Shown here in pieces: positions 35,751 to 45,157 of a stretch of 64,000 nt of DNA. The stretch is from an uncultured Desulfobacter sp. (GTDB taxonomy: Bacteria > Desulfobacterota > Desulfobacteria > Desulfobacterales > Desulfobacteraceae), in assembly GCF_963665355.1 (NCBI RefSeq), contig NZ_OY762229.1, forward strand, positions 806,001 to 870,000, given 5' to 3'. A program made the translations under genes and the position numbers. The number at the start of each line of letters is the position of its first letter. Positions within the stretch are counted from its first letter, which is position 1. Below the pieces are notes generated by a model. It was given only the letters and a program-made list of their open reading frames with translations, had not been told where the DNA came from and searched no databases.

Positions 35751-36964
35751 ATGATAGACAAGCTTTTACCCCTGGATCTGACCCCTGAAGCAGAAATCAG
35801 CCGGCGGATACAGACCCTGAAAGAAAAAATGGCCCAGACCGGTGTGGACGGCGTGTTTCTGACCCACAGACCGGACTACTACTACTTCAGCGGATCGGCC
35901 CAGGATGCCTGGTTATACGTGTCCCTGGAATATGAGCCCCTTTTATTTGTAAAAAGATACCTGCCCAGGGCGGTTGCCGAAAGCCCGCTGACCCAGATTG
36001 TCCCGGTGCATTCCGTCACGGAAATTCCCCATATTATCAAGGACAGCCACGGCAGTTTCCCCAAAACCATGGGAATCGCTTTTGATCTTGTCCCGGTCCG
36101 GGATTTTCAGTTTTATCAGTCGTTGTTTTATGGGTGTGCCTGGCAGGATGCCACCCCGCTCATCGTCTCCTGCCGGGCAATCAAATCAGAATATGAGCTT
36201 GGCATCATGCAGGAGGTGGCAAAAATATCCAGCCGGGTGTTTGACTTTATTGCCCAAAACCTTGAACCCGGCATCCGGGAAACAGACCTGGCCGGACGCA
36301 TCGAGTCCTTTGCCAGGACCCAGGGCCATTCGGGCCGCCTTCAGATGCGCCATTACAGGTCCATCGGGTTTTCCTTTCACATCATGGGCGGTGAAAGCGG
36401 GGGACAATCCGGAGCCCTTGACTCTCCGGTATGCGGAACGGGTATGTACACAGCCTATCCCTTTGGTGCCGGCACAAGGATCATTGAAAAAAATGATCCG
36501 GTTCTCATTGATTTGGGCACCATGGCCTTTGGCTATCACATTGATGAATCCCGGATGTTTGTGGCAGGAAAAATGGACAGCCAGGCCGATGCCGCAAGCC
36601 AGGCCGCCATGGATATTCTTTACCAGGTCAAGACCGCCATGAAACCCGGTGTGCCATGAAAACGATTTTTCATACATCGGTGACCATGGCGGATAAACTT
36701 GGATATGGGGAACAATTCCTGGGGATTCCCGGATTAAAATCCAAATTTATAGGACATGGTCTTGGCCTGGAACTTGTGGAAGATCCCATCATTTCCAAGG
36801 GCAGAAGCACAGAACTTGAACCGGGAATGGTGTTTGCGGTTGAGCCCAAATTTATCTTCAAAGACCGGTTTGCCGCGGGCATAGAAAGCGTAATCCAGAT
36901 CACGGACAATGGCAGCCGCTTTCTGAGTGTAACACCCAACAAAATATTCGTGGTCAGACACTAA
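35751..36964 (+). pseudogene. M24-family (Xaa-Pro dipeptidase-like) peptidase, split by a frameshift at 36656
   Basis: Two consecutive frames encode one M24 metallopeptidase. Residues 1-302 (35751-36659) have the creatinase N-terminal domain and the first metal ligands in LIDLGTMAFGYHIDESRMF (Asp about 253 and 264). The second frame (36656-36964, 102 residues) carries the remaining ligands: His in FIGHGLGLELVE, Glu in GMVFAVEPKF and Glu in AAGIESVIQ. Catalysis therefore needs both. The first frame ends ...KPGVP, and the second begins MKTIFHTSV with an ATGA overlap. Restoring one base after CCATG rejoins them. It is either a broken gene, a sequence error, or a coupled two-chain protein. The 3' end overlaps the convergent Fe-S gene by 4 bp. 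Confidence 0.82.
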
Positions 36965-38019
36965 ATATTTCCTCTTTCCCTGGCCATGGTTAAATATGTC
37001 TCAAAGGTATTTTCCGGGGGATCATATTGATCTGCCCGGGGCTTTTTAACCAGGGCAATGGCCCCGGACGGACAGACAGGCACACACACACCGCAGCCGA
37101 TACAGCGGTCAAGGTTCACCTTTGCCGCGTCTTCCATGACAACGGCATCCATATGGCAGCGGTCCATACACGCCCCGCACCCCACACATTCATCCGCATC
37201 AATCCGGGCAAAATAGTTGGAATGTACAGCCTTAGCCGGCTGTTCATATTTTTTCAGGTTCCCCAGCACCTGGCAACAGCATCCGCAGCACATGCAGATA
37301 TTACCCGGGTCCTTTGCATTGCCGGGCTGGAGCACAAGTCCGGCCTGGCGCCCTTTCTCAAGGATGGCCAAAGCTTCTTTAACATCAATGGACCGCCCAA
37401 GACCGTTTCCCTCATAATAGTAGGCCCCGGAACCAAAACACAAGCACACCTCCATGGGGTAATCACAGGTTTGGCCCACCATGTCATGCTCCTTGCGGCA
37501 GATGCAGTCACTGACCACAATTTTCTTTTGTTTTGAAATAATCTCCTCTGCCGTCTCATAGGGCATTGTGGCAAGCTCCACAGTCACTTCCTTTGATACC
37601 GGAATGACGCGCAGCTGTTTGGTTTTATGCTTGACCCAGCTTTTTTTCATATATTGGGGCAGGTATTCATTCACGTCCCTGATCAGGTCCGGATTAAGCC
37701 GGTTGAGATTGAACTCCCAGATCCCGATCACAAACTGGATGGCCATGTAAGATGGGGAATCATCTTTTCCGGACCTGAAAATCAGCCCTTTTCTGGACAT
37801 TTTCATAAGCGTGTCACCAAGGATTTCCGGATCCATTGCCAGACGTTGGGCAATAACCGGCACTGGTTCGGGCCACATGTTCAGCCCGAGAACAATGGAT
37901 GCCTCTTCCTGGGTAAAAAGCCTTTCAAGAATTTTCACTTCAACACCGGAATCTGTTGCCGGAAACCCCGCCGGCATTTTATCCAGGTGCCGTGCCAGTT
38001 TTTTGTAAAGATCGGTCAC
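36961..38019 (-). CDS. 4Fe-4S ferredoxin-type protein with N-terminal winged-helix-like domain
   Basis: A 352-residue protein. Residues ~20-100 look like a winged-helix segment (EEASIVLGLNMWPEPVPVIAQRL). The middle is Cys-rich with CICRKEHDMVG, CDYPMEVCLCFG and CMCCGCCCQVLG. Two classical ferredoxin motifs follow, CVGCGACMDRCHMDAV and CIGCGVCVPVCPSGAI. This architecture is frequent in anaerobic Desulfobacterota and in other deep anaerobes, but it has no assigned reaction. It may be an electron-transfer module of an unidentified dehydrogenase. It is convergent with the M24 gene. Confidence 0.85.
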   Translation of the reverse strand: MTDLYKKLARHLDKMPAGFPATDSGVEVKILERLFTQEEASIVLGLNMWPEPVPVIAQRLAMDPEILGDTLMKMSRKGLIFRSGKDDSPSYMAIQFVIGIWEFNLNRLNPDLIRDVNEYLPQYMKKSWVKHKTKQLRVIPVSKEVTVELATMPYETAEEIISKQKKIVVSDCICRKEHDMVGQTCDYPMEVCLCFGSGAYYYEGNGLGRSIDVKEALAILEKGRQAGLVLQPGNAKDPGNICMCCGCCCQVLGNLKKYEQPAKAVHSNYFARIDADECVGCGACMDRCHMDAVVMEDAAKVNLDRCIGCGVCVPVCPSGAIALVKKPRADQYDPPENTFETYLTMARERGNI

Positions 38020-38260
38020 GGTGCAACTCTCCCTTCATGGAAAAATCAATTCTTCATATTTTATAAACGTTTACCTGTTTGGGGAGAAAAATGAAAGGCA
38101 CAAGTTTTTTGGGACCCGTTCGGTGTATAGTCCGCAATTAAAAAATTAAACCGTGAAAGTAACCTGAAATGATAATTATCAACACCCTGTTTCTCTTGCT
38201 CGCCATGATGGCACTGGGCGATATTACTCAAACGCCGGGAACAGCAAAGCAAGACAGCAC

Positions 38261-38884
38261 TCAGGGCTGCGACGGGTCACATGCTGATTTGCAATTTAGA
38301 ATTTTCAAGGTTGTGTTCTTAAAAAAATCAGCAACCTCCTTGATAATCTCCGGGTCATCCAGTGAATTTTTTACAATACCGAAGCCCTCTGACAGGGCAA
38401 AAATTTTGGCGGAGGCTCTTTTTTTATTTTCCACACTGGCAAGACCTGTCTCTTCCCACCCTGCAATCTCTTCAATGCCGAATTCAATGAATTTAAGCAT
38501 CATGTCCCGAATTCTTTCCCTGATGTTCTCATCCCTGAATCCCATGGCATAGCAGGACCAGAATACAGCATCCCGCTGGGGCCAGGTACCGCTGGTGTCA
38601 AAAAGGATATCCAGCATGGTATCCATGCGTTCCTTGGGGCTGGTGAGTGTCTCCAGTTCCTTGAGATAATGGTTCATGGAAGATTCATAAAGGAAATCCA
38701 CCATTTCCATGATCAGGCCTTCCTTGCTCTTGAAATAGTGGATAAGCAGACCTGAATTGACACCCATGCGTTTTGCTATTTTACCGATGGTCATACCCTT
38801 GAAGCCTTCTTCTTCCACAACTTTGTACGTATGCCGCAGTATTTCAGGTTTTCTGATATGAGATATGCTCTTTCTTCCCATCAA
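38261..38884 (-). CDS. TetR/AcrR-family transcriptional regulator
   Basis: A 207-residue repressor. The N-terminal helix-turn-helix is RKPEILRHTYKVVEEEGFKGMTIGKIAKRMGVNSGLLIHYFKSKEGLI in order (residues ~10-57; only key parts shown), which is the TetR_N fold. The ligand-binding C-terminus contains many aromatic residues (FWSCYAMGF). BetI-like or fatty-acid-responsive subfamilies are possible. The preceding AT-rich region (38885-38945) has a TATACG...TACGGG arrangement that could be its operator. Its target genes are not known. Confidence 0.93.
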   Translation of the reverse strand: MMGRKSISHIRKPEILRHTYKVVEEEGFKGMTIGKIAKRMGVNSGLLIHYFKSKEGLIMEMVDFLYESSMNHYLKELETLTSPKERMDTMLDILFDTSGTWPQRDAVFWSCYAMGFRDENIRERIRDMMLKFIEFGIEEIAGWEETGLASVENKKRASAKIFALSEGFGIVKNSLDDPEIIKEVADFFKNTTLKILNCKSACDPSQP

Positions 38885-38997
38885 TTATTCTGCCTTTTTT
38901 ATTGTTTATACGCTAATTTATTTATAATATATACGGGCACTGTCTTTTTTTGTCAATTTTTATTACAGGTGGCTTGCCCTAAAAATCCGGTCTCATC

Positions 38998-39046
38998 CCA
39001 AAAAAATAAACGGCCCTGGTTTTTCTGTGCACACAAAACCAGGGCC
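38998..39046 (-). terminator. Rho-independent terminator of the amino-acid ABC operon
   Basis: GGCCCTGGTTTT (39012-39023) pairs perfectly with AAAACCAGGGCC (39035-39046), an 11-nt loop between. On the minus strand the stem is followed by a T-rich tract (GTTTATTTTTTTGGG), and it lies 28 bp after the ATPase stop. Confidence 0.85.
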
Positions 39047-39074
39047 TGTCCTATAAAAAAATTTTTTTTTAAGC

Positions 39075-39806
39075 TTACAAAATCTGCTTGAGAAACAGCT
39101 TTGTCCTGTCATGGGACGGATTGGTGTAAAATGCCTCCGGGGTTCCCTCTTCAAGAATCTGTCCCTGGTCCATAAAAATAACCCGGTCTGCCACCTCCCG
39201 GGCAAATCCCATTTCATGGGTAACGCAGACCATGGTCATACCCTCCTTGGCAAGGGTTTTCATCACATCAAGCACCTCGCCGATCATCTCCGGATCCAGG
39301 GCTGATGTGGGTTCGTCAAACAGCATGATCTTGGGATCCATGGCAAGGGCCCGGGCAATGGCCACCCGCTGCTGCTGCCCTCCGGAGAGGTTGGAGGGCC
39401 AGGCATGGGCCTTGTTGGCAATGCCCACTTTTTCCAGCAACGCCATGGCCTTTTCCTCACGCTCCTTTTTGCCACGTTTTCTGACCAGTTTCTGGGCCAG
39501 GGTCACATTGCCCAGAATGGTCTGGTGGGGAAACAGGTTAAAGGACTGAAACACCATGCCCATTTCCATGCGCAGCTTATTGATATCGGTCTTGGGATCA
39601 AAGAGGTCCACACCGTCCACTATAATCTGTCCGCGGTCTGCTGTTTCAAGGCGGTTCAGGCATCTGAGGAACGTGGATTTTCCGGAACCCGAAGGCCCGA
39701 TAACAACGACCACCTCGCCTTCATTAATAAAATTGGATACATTATCCAGGGCCTTGACTTCGTGGGGCACATGGAATGTTTTATAAAGATTTTTAATTTC
39801 AATCAT
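39075..39806 (-). CDS. Polar amino-acid ABC transporter ATP-binding protein
   Basis: A 243-residue ATPase of the GlnQ/HisP type. Walker A is [11 protein letters not shown], the Q-loop is [12 protein letters not shown], the ABC signature is [15 protein letters not shown], and Walker B with the Glu is [14 protein letters not shown]. The H-loop is [11 protein letters not shown]. It powers the importer together with the permease and the binding protein. Its start overlaps the permease stop by 4 bp. Confidence 0.96.
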   Translation of the reverse strand: MIEIKNLYKTFHVPHEVKALDNVSNFINEGEVVVVIGPSGSGKSTFLRCLNRLETADRGQIIVDGVDLFDPKTDINKLRMEMGMVFQSFNLFPHQTILGNVTLAQKLVRKRGKKEREEKAMALLEKVGIANKAHAWPSNLSGGQQQRVAIARALAMDPKIMLFDEPTSALDPEMIGEVLDVMKTLAKEGMTMVCVTHEMGFAREVADRVIFMDQGQILEEGTPEAFYTNPSHDRTKLFLKQIL

Positions 39807-40819
39807 TTGTTGGCCGTCCTCCTTTCCAGATACTGTACAAACATGGACAGCGTGAACGTCATGCTAAGATACAGCACCGCACACAGCAACCAGAGTTCAA
39901 AGGTCTGCAGACTGGTGGTGATGCCTTCACGGGTGGCTTTGGTCAATTCGGTGACGGAGATCATACCCAGAAGGGAAGAGTCCTTGATCAGGTTGATAAA
40001 CTGGCCGGCAAGCGGAGGCAGGATGGTTTTCAGGGCCTGGGGCAAAATAATATGGAACATGGTCTGAAAATAGGTCAAACCCTGGGATCTTGCCGCTTCA
40101 ATCTGTCCGGGATGAATGGCTTCAATACCTGCGCGCACGATCTCCACCACATAGGCACCGGTAAACACGGACAACGCCATGATGCCGTACCATTCCGGAT
40201 GGATAATGGGCATCCCATGCATGGATAAAATGCTGTTGATGGTAGTTCCCAGAACAAAGTAAAAAATCATGATCTGGACCAGCAGCGGCGATCCCCTGAC
40301 AATTTCCACGTAGGTAATGGCGGACCATTTCAGCACCGGCGTATCCGACACCCTGGCCACACCCCCGATGATTCCCAGCAAGATACCGAAAATGGTGGAC
40401 ATAAAAGAAATTTTCAGGGTAAGCCACAGACCTTTGAGCAAAATACCCGGTTTCCACCCATCCTTATATTCCGCAATGATGTCACCGGGGGAAAGCATGT
40501 CCCCTTCATCAAGCGACAAGGAACCTTTGGGAACCATGTATGTGTGGGTTTCACCCCCCTCTTCCACGAGAAGTTCAACCTCACCCCCTTTTTCGGTAAT
40601 GGACTTGATCTCACCGTCATCTTCCGCGTAGATGGTAACGGTAGGTTTATACATGAAATACTGGGGGACCTTGAACCATCTCCACTGATACTGCACCGCA
40701 GCCGTGGCACCGTAAACAATGCCGACAGCAAGTCCCACTAAAATAAAAAATCCGACCACGGACAAAAAATAGGAGGTCGGATTACTCAATCGTTTAATAT
40801 TTGATACGTTTTTTTCCAT
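39803..40819 (-). CDS. Amino-acid ABC transporter permease with an N-terminal extra domain
   Basis: A 338-residue protein, about 100 longer than usual HisM/GlnP-type permeases. After TM1 ([19 protein letters not shown]) it has a ~90-residue hydrophilic insertion ([14 protein letters not shown] to WKPGILLKG). The insertion includes [17 protein letters not shown], which resembles a barrel-sandwich hybrid fold. The remainder is a classical permease: [33 protein letters not shown] and the EAA loop [22 protein letters not shown]. The unusual insert is likely periplasmic or cytoplasmic depending on topology; I cannot decide. It lies between the ATPase (overlap) and the binding protein (167-bp gap). 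Confidence 0.9.
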   Translation of the reverse strand: MEKNVSNIKRLSNPTSYFLSVVGFFILVGLAVGIVYGATAAVQYQWRWFKVPQYFMYKPTVTIYAEDDGEIKSITEKGGEVELLVEEGGETHTYMVPKGSLSLDEGDMLSPGDIIAEYKDGWKPGILLKGLWLTLKISFMSTIFGILLGIIGGVARVSDTPVLKWSAITYVEIVRGSPLLVQIMIFYFVLGTTINSILSMHGMPIIHPEWYGIMALSVFTGAYVVEIVRAGIEAIHPGQIEAARSQGLTYFQTMFHIILPQALKTILPPLAGQFINLIKDSSLLGMISVTELTKATREGITTSLQTFELWLLCAVLYLSMTFTLSMFVQYLERRTANK

Positions 40820-40838
40820 ATTATATTGCCTTAATAAA

Positions 40839-40868
40839 ACTGCCGACAGCTATTAAACTGCCGGCAGT
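40839..40868. other. Hairpin between binding-protein and permease genes
   Basis: ACTGCCGACAG (40839-40849) pairs with CTGCCGGCAGT (40858-40868) over 11 positions with one mismatch. It stands in the intergenic gap just ahead of the permease start, upstream of repeat copy B when read on the gene strand's 5' side. It may limit read-through, or stabilise the binding-protein mRNA. Confidence 0.5.
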
Positions 40869-40889
40869 ATCACTTGCAAAAATTTATAT

Positions 40890-40980
40890 AACGGCCACGG
40901 GCCGACCTGACATATCGTCTGCCAGGCTTCGGCCCACAACAAAGCTTGAAAGATCTTAATAACTTACCCAGACTTTCTTA
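40890..40980 (+). repeat. Copy B of the ~90-bp structured dispersed repeat
   Basis: This copy aligns with 3100-3190. Here GGGCCGA pairs perfectly with TCGGCCC, inside which CCTG pairs with CAGG. The two halves of the stem in copy A carry different bases that still allow partial pairing. The distal GAAAG...CTTTC pair is also conserved. It fills most of the gap between the ABC binding-protein and permease genes, a place where REP-like elements modulate mRNA levels in other bacteria. It is oriented on the strand opposite to those genes. Confidence 0.6.
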
Positions 40981-40986
40981 TAAAAC

Positions 40987-41808
40987 CTATTGAGCCAAAT
41001 CTTTTTGCCAATCGACAGACTTGATCCATTTGTCATAGGACTTCTGCCATCTGCCGTCATTTTTGTACTGGCGGATGAAATTGTTCAAAAAATTAAGAAA
41101 ATCAGGATCGCCCTTTTTCAGGCCTATTGCCAACGGCTCAAAGGTAAAGGGTTCCTCCAAGGCAAAGGTTTTGCCTTCACCGTGAGCAGCCTGGAAACAC
41201 CAGATAAAGGGCAAATCATAAACAAAGGCATCGGCATTGCCCTGGATAACTTCCATGGCGCCTTCAGATTCCACCTCAAAAGATTTATATGTTGCTTTTG
41301 GAATGTATTTTTTTGCAGCCTCTTCACCGGTTGTACCCAGTTTTGAGCAGACAACATACTTGGGATCATTTAAATCTTTATAAGAATTGACGATACCTTT
41401 CAGTCTGTTGCTGACGATAATGGCCTGCCCCACGACAATGTAGGGATCCGAAAAGCAGATGGATAGATTTCTTTCCGGGGTGATGGTCATACCGGCGATA
41501 ATGACATCAATTTTATCGGTAACCAGAGAGGGGACAATGCCGTCCCATGCAGTGTTCACAGGTTCAAACTTAACTCCCATGGCCTTGGCCAGGTGTTTGG
41601 CCATATCAATATCAAATCCCATATAGTTGCCCTTGGTGTTGGTCATCTCAAAGGGCAGGTAGCCGGATTCGAATCCCACACGGATTTTGCCGGCTTTAAG
41701 AATGGACTCGATTGTGGATTTGCCTGCAAGCTCGATATCAGCACTGAATGCCGGTGCATAGACCAGTGCAAATGCGGTAACAAGCAAGCATACAATAATT
41801 TTTTTCAT
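40987..41808 (-). CDS. Polar amino-acid ABC transporter periplasmic binding protein
   Basis: A 273-residue protein with a signal peptide (MKKIIVCLLVTAFALVYAPAFSA, cleavage after FSA). The mature part is an SBP_bac_3 fold with KIRVGFESGYLPFEMTN, GFDIDMAKHLAKAMGV, DVIIAGMTITPERN and the late YDLPFIWCF. The two Asp/Arg side chains of the amino-acid clamp are plausible (MTITPERNLS). It probably binds a polar amino acid. It is the first gene of the transporter operon, with a TTAAC/GTTAA palindrome in front. Confidence 0.94.
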   Translation of the reverse strand: MKKIIVCLLVTAFALVYAPAFSADIELAGKSTIESILKAGKIRVGFESGYLPFEMTNTKGNYMGFDIDMAKHLAKAMGVKFEPVNTAWDGIVPSLVTDKIDVIIAGMTITPERNLSICFSDPYIVVGQAIIVSNRLKGIVNSYKDLNDPKYVVCSKLGTTGEEAAKKYIPKATYKSFEVESEGAMEVIQGNADAFVYDLPFIWCFQAAHGEGKTFALEEPFTFEPLAIGLKKGDPDFLNFLNNFIRQYKNDGRWQKSYDKWIKSVDWQKDLAQ

Positions 41809-41884
41809 TCCCTTATCATCTCCTTGAAAAACGTTTGTGTCCGGCAGCGTCTCACACAGCTCTTGCCAGCCGGAACAACATGCC

Positions 41885-41898
41885 TTAACATAAGTTAA
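41885..41898. promoter_or_regulatory. 5-4-5 palindrome before the ABC binding-protein gene
   Basis: TTAAC-ataa-GTTAA at 41885-41898 lies 77 bp upstream of the binding-protein start. It sits in an AT-rich divergent region (41809-42100) shared with surE. An operator is plausible but unproven. No other gene is seen in this 290-bp gap. Confidence 0.3.
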
Positions 41899-42100
41899 AA
41901 ATTCCCTATTAATTTAATTAATATTGATTTTTAACATAATATTATCAAATGGCAAACACTATTGTGCCTTTCCCGGCAGGAGGTTTTTCTTCCACAGATT
42001 TGCCCTTTGAAAAATTTCAGGCTAAAACCGTCTATGGTTTACCAACACAAGCGTAAGATTTTTTTGGGCACATAAATCGGCAACAGGGACAAAACAAGCT

Positions 42101-42850
42101 ATGAAAATACTACTGACAAATGACGACGGCTACCAGGCCCCGGGTATCCGGGCCCTGTTCAACGCGCTGAAATCAAAACATAAAGTGACACTGGCAGCCC
42201 CGGACAGGGAAAAAAGTGCCGTGGGCCATGGGATTACCTTGCATATGCCGCTGAAACATCAAAAAGTGAGACTGGGCCACAATGACATTGTCCATGCGGT
42301 GGCAGGAAACCCCGCCGACTGCGTCAAACTGGCCCTGTTTGATATCTGCGACCAAAGACCGGATCTTGTGATTTCCGGAATCAATGCCGGGTCCAACACC
42401 GGGATAAACATCAACTACTCAGGAACCGTGGGCGCAGCCCGGGAAGCAGCCATCAATAAAATTCCCGCCATTGCCGTATCCATTCAATTTGGTGAAATCA
42501 TGGACTTTCACGGTATGGCAGAGTATACATCATCCATTCTGGAAAAGGCCATGGCCCTGGATCTTCCCCCGGGGGTTTTCCTGAACATCAACGCTCCGGC
42601 CATCCCCTTTGACCGAATCGCCGGTACAAAGGTAACTTCCCAGGCCGATAACAACCTGGCCGATGTGTTTGACTGCCGCCGGGATCCCAGAAACCGGACA
42701 TACTACTGGTATGCCCCGATGAAAACGGAAGTGCCGTGTGAAGGATCAGACAACAATGCGCTTCTTGCAAACTTTATATCCATTACACCGCTGCAGTGCG
42801 ACATGACCGCCCATGCCGCCATGGATATGATTACAAAGGCTGGATTTTAA
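42101..42850 (+). CDS. surE: 5'/3'-nucleotidase SurE
   Basis: A 249-residue SurE-family acid phosphatase. The metal-binding N-terminus is MKILLTNDDGYQAPGI, with the Asp-Asp pair. Next come PDREKSAVGHGITL, GNPADCVKLAL and LVISGINAGSNTGININYSGTVGAAREA, whose Ser and Asn residues complete the active site. SurE hydrolyses nucleoside monophosphates, and short polyphosphate. The stop directly abuts the MFS start (no spacer), so the gene leads a three-gene operon surE-MFS-DUF4438. Confidence 0.96.
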   Translation: MKILLTNDDGYQAPGIRALFNALKSKHKVTLAAPDREKSAVGHGITLHMPLKHQKVRLGHNDIVHAVAGNPADCVKLALFDICDQRPDLVISGINAGSNTGININYSGTVGAAREAAINKIPAIAVSIQFGEIMDFHGMAEYTSSILEKAMALDLPPGVFLNINAPAIPFDRIAGTKVTSQADNNLADVFDCRRDPRNRTYYWYAPMKTEVPCEGSDNNALLANFISITPLQCDMTAHAAMDMITKAGF

Positions 42851-44062
42851 ATGACGACACCAGATAAAACCGCGACACAGGATTTAGAAATTCAAGCGCC
42901 GGAATCTGAGACACCAAAATTTCAGGCATCAGACTTTCAGACATCCAGGGTAGCCACCATTGCATTTGCGCATTTTGTCCATGATCTTTACACAAGCTTT
43001 CTGGCGCCCCTGCTGCCCCTGATCATTGAAAAGCTCTCCTTAACCTTGAGCCAGGCAGGCCTTTTATCCACGGTCATGCAGATTCCATCCCTGGCCAACC
43101 CGTTCATCGGCCTGTTTGCCGATAACAAAGGGCTTGCCCGGTGGCTGGTAATCCTGGCCCCGACCCTCACCGCCATTCCCATGAGCCTGATCGGCATTGC
43201 CCCGTCCTATGAGATGCTTCTGGTCCTGGTTTTTGTCGCAGGCATTTCGGTATCCCTTTTCCATGTTCCTGCCCCGGTAACAGTGGCAAGATATTCCGGC
43301 AAATTCAAAGGCCGGGGCATGAGTTTTTTCATGACAGGCGGAGAATTTGCAAGGACAATGGGACCCATTGGTGCCGTGGGCGCGGTATCTTTTCTGGGAC
43401 TGGCCCGGTTCCATTTTGTCCTGGTCCTGGCCCTGGCCACATCCGTGATGCTTTTCATGGCCCTGGAGCCTTCCCGGGAACCGGTCAAAGCAAAACGCCG
43501 GGGGTCTTTAACCCAGGCCTACAAAGAGGTGAGCCATGTACTCAATCCCCTGGCAGCCATTCTTTCGGCCCGGGCCATGATGCACGGCTCCATGGGCATG
43601 TTTCTAACGGTGTATGTGGAACAGGCCACAGGCTCGTTGTGGCTGGGGGGTACGGCGCTGACCCTGTATGAGGCCACAGGCGTTGCAGGCATCCTGTCCG
43701 CAGGCACCCTGTCCGACCGACTGGGACGCCAGAGGGTGCTGTTCTGGGCACTGGCCGTGGCGCCCGTAAGCATCCTTCTGTTTACACTCACCTCCGGGGT
43801 CATCCAGATTATTTCACTTCTGGTGACCGGATTCACCGTATTATCAACCACCCCTGTGATGCTGGCCCTGGTCCAGGAAAATGCCGAAGAAAATCCCGCA
43901 GCCGCCAACGGTCTTTTCATGATGATCTCCTTTGCCGTAAGATCCCTGGCCGTTGTGGCGGCAGGTGCCATTGCCGACGCATTCGGAATGAACATGATGT
44001 TTATCATCGCGGCCCTGGCAGGTTTCACGGCAATTCCGTTTCTGATTAAATTAAAAAAATAA
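42851..44062 (+). CDS. Major facilitator superfamily transporter
   Basis: A 403-residue protein with about 12 membrane helices after a ~35-residue hydrophilic N-terminus. It has MFS signatures such as [14 protein letters not shown] and the later [19 protein letters not shown] (the conserved loop 2/8 motif). It resembles the fosmidomycin-resistance/FsrA-like branch by overall pattern ([20 protein letters not shown]), but I cannot name the substrate. Its ATG follows the surE stop directly. The association with SurE and DUF4438 suggests a purine/pyrimidine-like or metabolite substrate. Confidence 0.9.
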   Translation: MTTPDKTATQDLEIQAPESETPKFQASDFQTSRVATIAFAHFVHDLYTSFLAPLLPLIIEKLSLTLSQAGLLSTVMQIPSLANPFIGLFADNKGLARWLVILAPTLTAIPMSLIGIAPSYEMLLVLVFVAGISVSLFHVPAPVTVARYSGKFKGRGMSFFMTGGEFARTMGPIGAVGAVSFLGLARFHFVLVLALATSVMLFMALEPSREPVKAKRRGSLTQAYKEVSHVLNPLAAILSARAMMHGSMGMFLTVYVEQATGSLWLGGTALTLYEATGVAGILSAGTLSDRLGRQRVLFWALAVAPVSILLFTLTSGVIQIISLLVTGFTVLSTTPVMLALVQENAEENPAAANGLFMMISFAVRSLAVVAAGAIADAFGMNMMFIIAALAGFTAIPFLIKLKK

Positions 44063-44072
44063 GGTGCAAATC

Positions 44073-44984
44073 ATGTCAAAAACACACCAGTTAAAAACAA
44101 ATAAAGACAAAGTGGTTGAAATGTTTCTGGCCTGCAAACCCGGCATGCCCCGGGCAGGGGCAGGTTGGAAAGTGGACCATAAGGGAGTCCCGTTTCTTCT
44201 GCCCGGTATCGGCGGCATCACCCTCAATGTCCAGGCCGGGGATTCGGCATTCGGACTGGCCGGAGACCATATCGAACCCGGGGTTTCCTGCACGGCCAAT
44301 ATGGAACATCCCAATGACTTCCCCAACAACACCCTGCAGCTTTTCTCCTGTGTGGGCAATGAGGCCAGAATCATTTCCGGAGACGCCCAGGGAGAAACCG
44401 GCGTGGTCATCGGCCACCACGGCGGCTCCGAACACATAATTGTGGAGTTTCCCAGGAAAACCAAGGAGAAAATGAGCTATGATGACAAAATCCTGATCCG
44501 GGCCAAAGGCCAGGGGCTGGCTCTGACCGACTACCCTAAAATCAAACTGTTCAACCTGGACCCGGATTTGCTGGAAAAGATGAACATTGTTGAAACCGGA
44601 AAAGGGACACTCCAGGTGCCTGTGACTACAATTGTTCCTGCGCCCTGCATGGGTTCCGGTGTTGGGAGGGCCCATGTGGGGGCGGGTGATTATGACGTGA
44701 TGACATCAGACCCCGAAACCGTAAAAAAGTACAACCTGGACAAAATCAGGTTCGGGGATTTTGTGGCCCTGATGGACCATGACAACTCTTACGGCAGAGC
44801 CTATGTCCAGGGTGCGGTCACCATAGGTATTGTGGTGCACTCGAACTGCCTGCTGGCCGGTCATGGTCCCGGCGTCTCAACGCTCCTGACCTGTGCCGCC
44901 CCGCTGATTGAGCCCCAAATTGATCCGTCCGCCAACATCGCGGATCTTCTCGGGATCGGGAGCGCCGGATCCGACGCAGAATAA
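44073..44984 (+). CDS. DUF4438 family protein
   Basis: A 303-residue protein of the DUF4438 family. Conserved parts include [46 protein letters not shown], and [18 protein letters not shown]. It has few Cys and no signal peptide. Start: ATG at 44073 with AAGGTG upstream; an earlier ATG at 44064 is less likely. The family is widespread in anaerobic bacteria and archaea, and its activity is not known to me. It is the third gene of the surE operon. Confidence 0.85.
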   Translation: MSKTHQLKTNKDKVVEMFLACKPGMPRAGAGWKVDHKGVPFLLPGIGGITLNVQAGDSAFGLAGDHIEPGVSCTANMEHPNDFPNNTLQLFSCVGNEARIISGDAQGETGVVIGHHGGSEHIIVEFPRKTKEKMSYDDKILIRAKGQGLALTDYPKIKLFNLDPDLLEKMNIVETGKGTLQVPVTTIVPAPCMGSGVGRAHVGAGDYDVMTSDPETVKKYNLDKIRFGDFVALMDHDNSYGRAYVQGAVTIGIVVHSNCLLAGHGPGVSTLLTCAAPLIEPQIDPSANIADLLGIGSAGSDAE

Positions 44985-45076
44985 TCATCAAGCCCGTAAT
45001 CGGGTTATACCTGGCCTGGAGACTGGAAACACTTGGATTCCTGATCTGGGCCGGATATTAAAAATGATCCTTCCCC

Positions 45077-45136
45077 AAAAAATAAAAACCAGTGTATCTC
45101 CTTCGCTGTGAATGTTTTACACCGGTTTTATTTTTT
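45077..45136. terminator. Bidirectional terminator between convergent genes
   Basis: AAAAAATAAAAACC plus GTGTA (45077-45096) pairs with TACAC plus GGTTTTATTTTTT (45118-45136), with one bulged base and one mismatch. T tracts follow in both directions. It sits between the DUF4438 gene (+) and the TPR lipoprotein gene (-). Confidence 0.75.
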
Positions 45137-45157
45137 CAGCAGCTTTGCTTCTATGTT

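Noticed and set aside
35751-36964. Programmed ribosomal frameshift in the M24 gene
   Set aside because: No slippery heptamer or downstream pseudoknot is evident at the junction; a lost base or coupled re-initiation explains it more simply.
38169-38552. Small plus-strand frame beginning with a signal-peptide-like sequence
   Set aside because: It overlaps the end of the TetR gene in antisense and has no good ribosome site; the hydrophobic start is probably chance.
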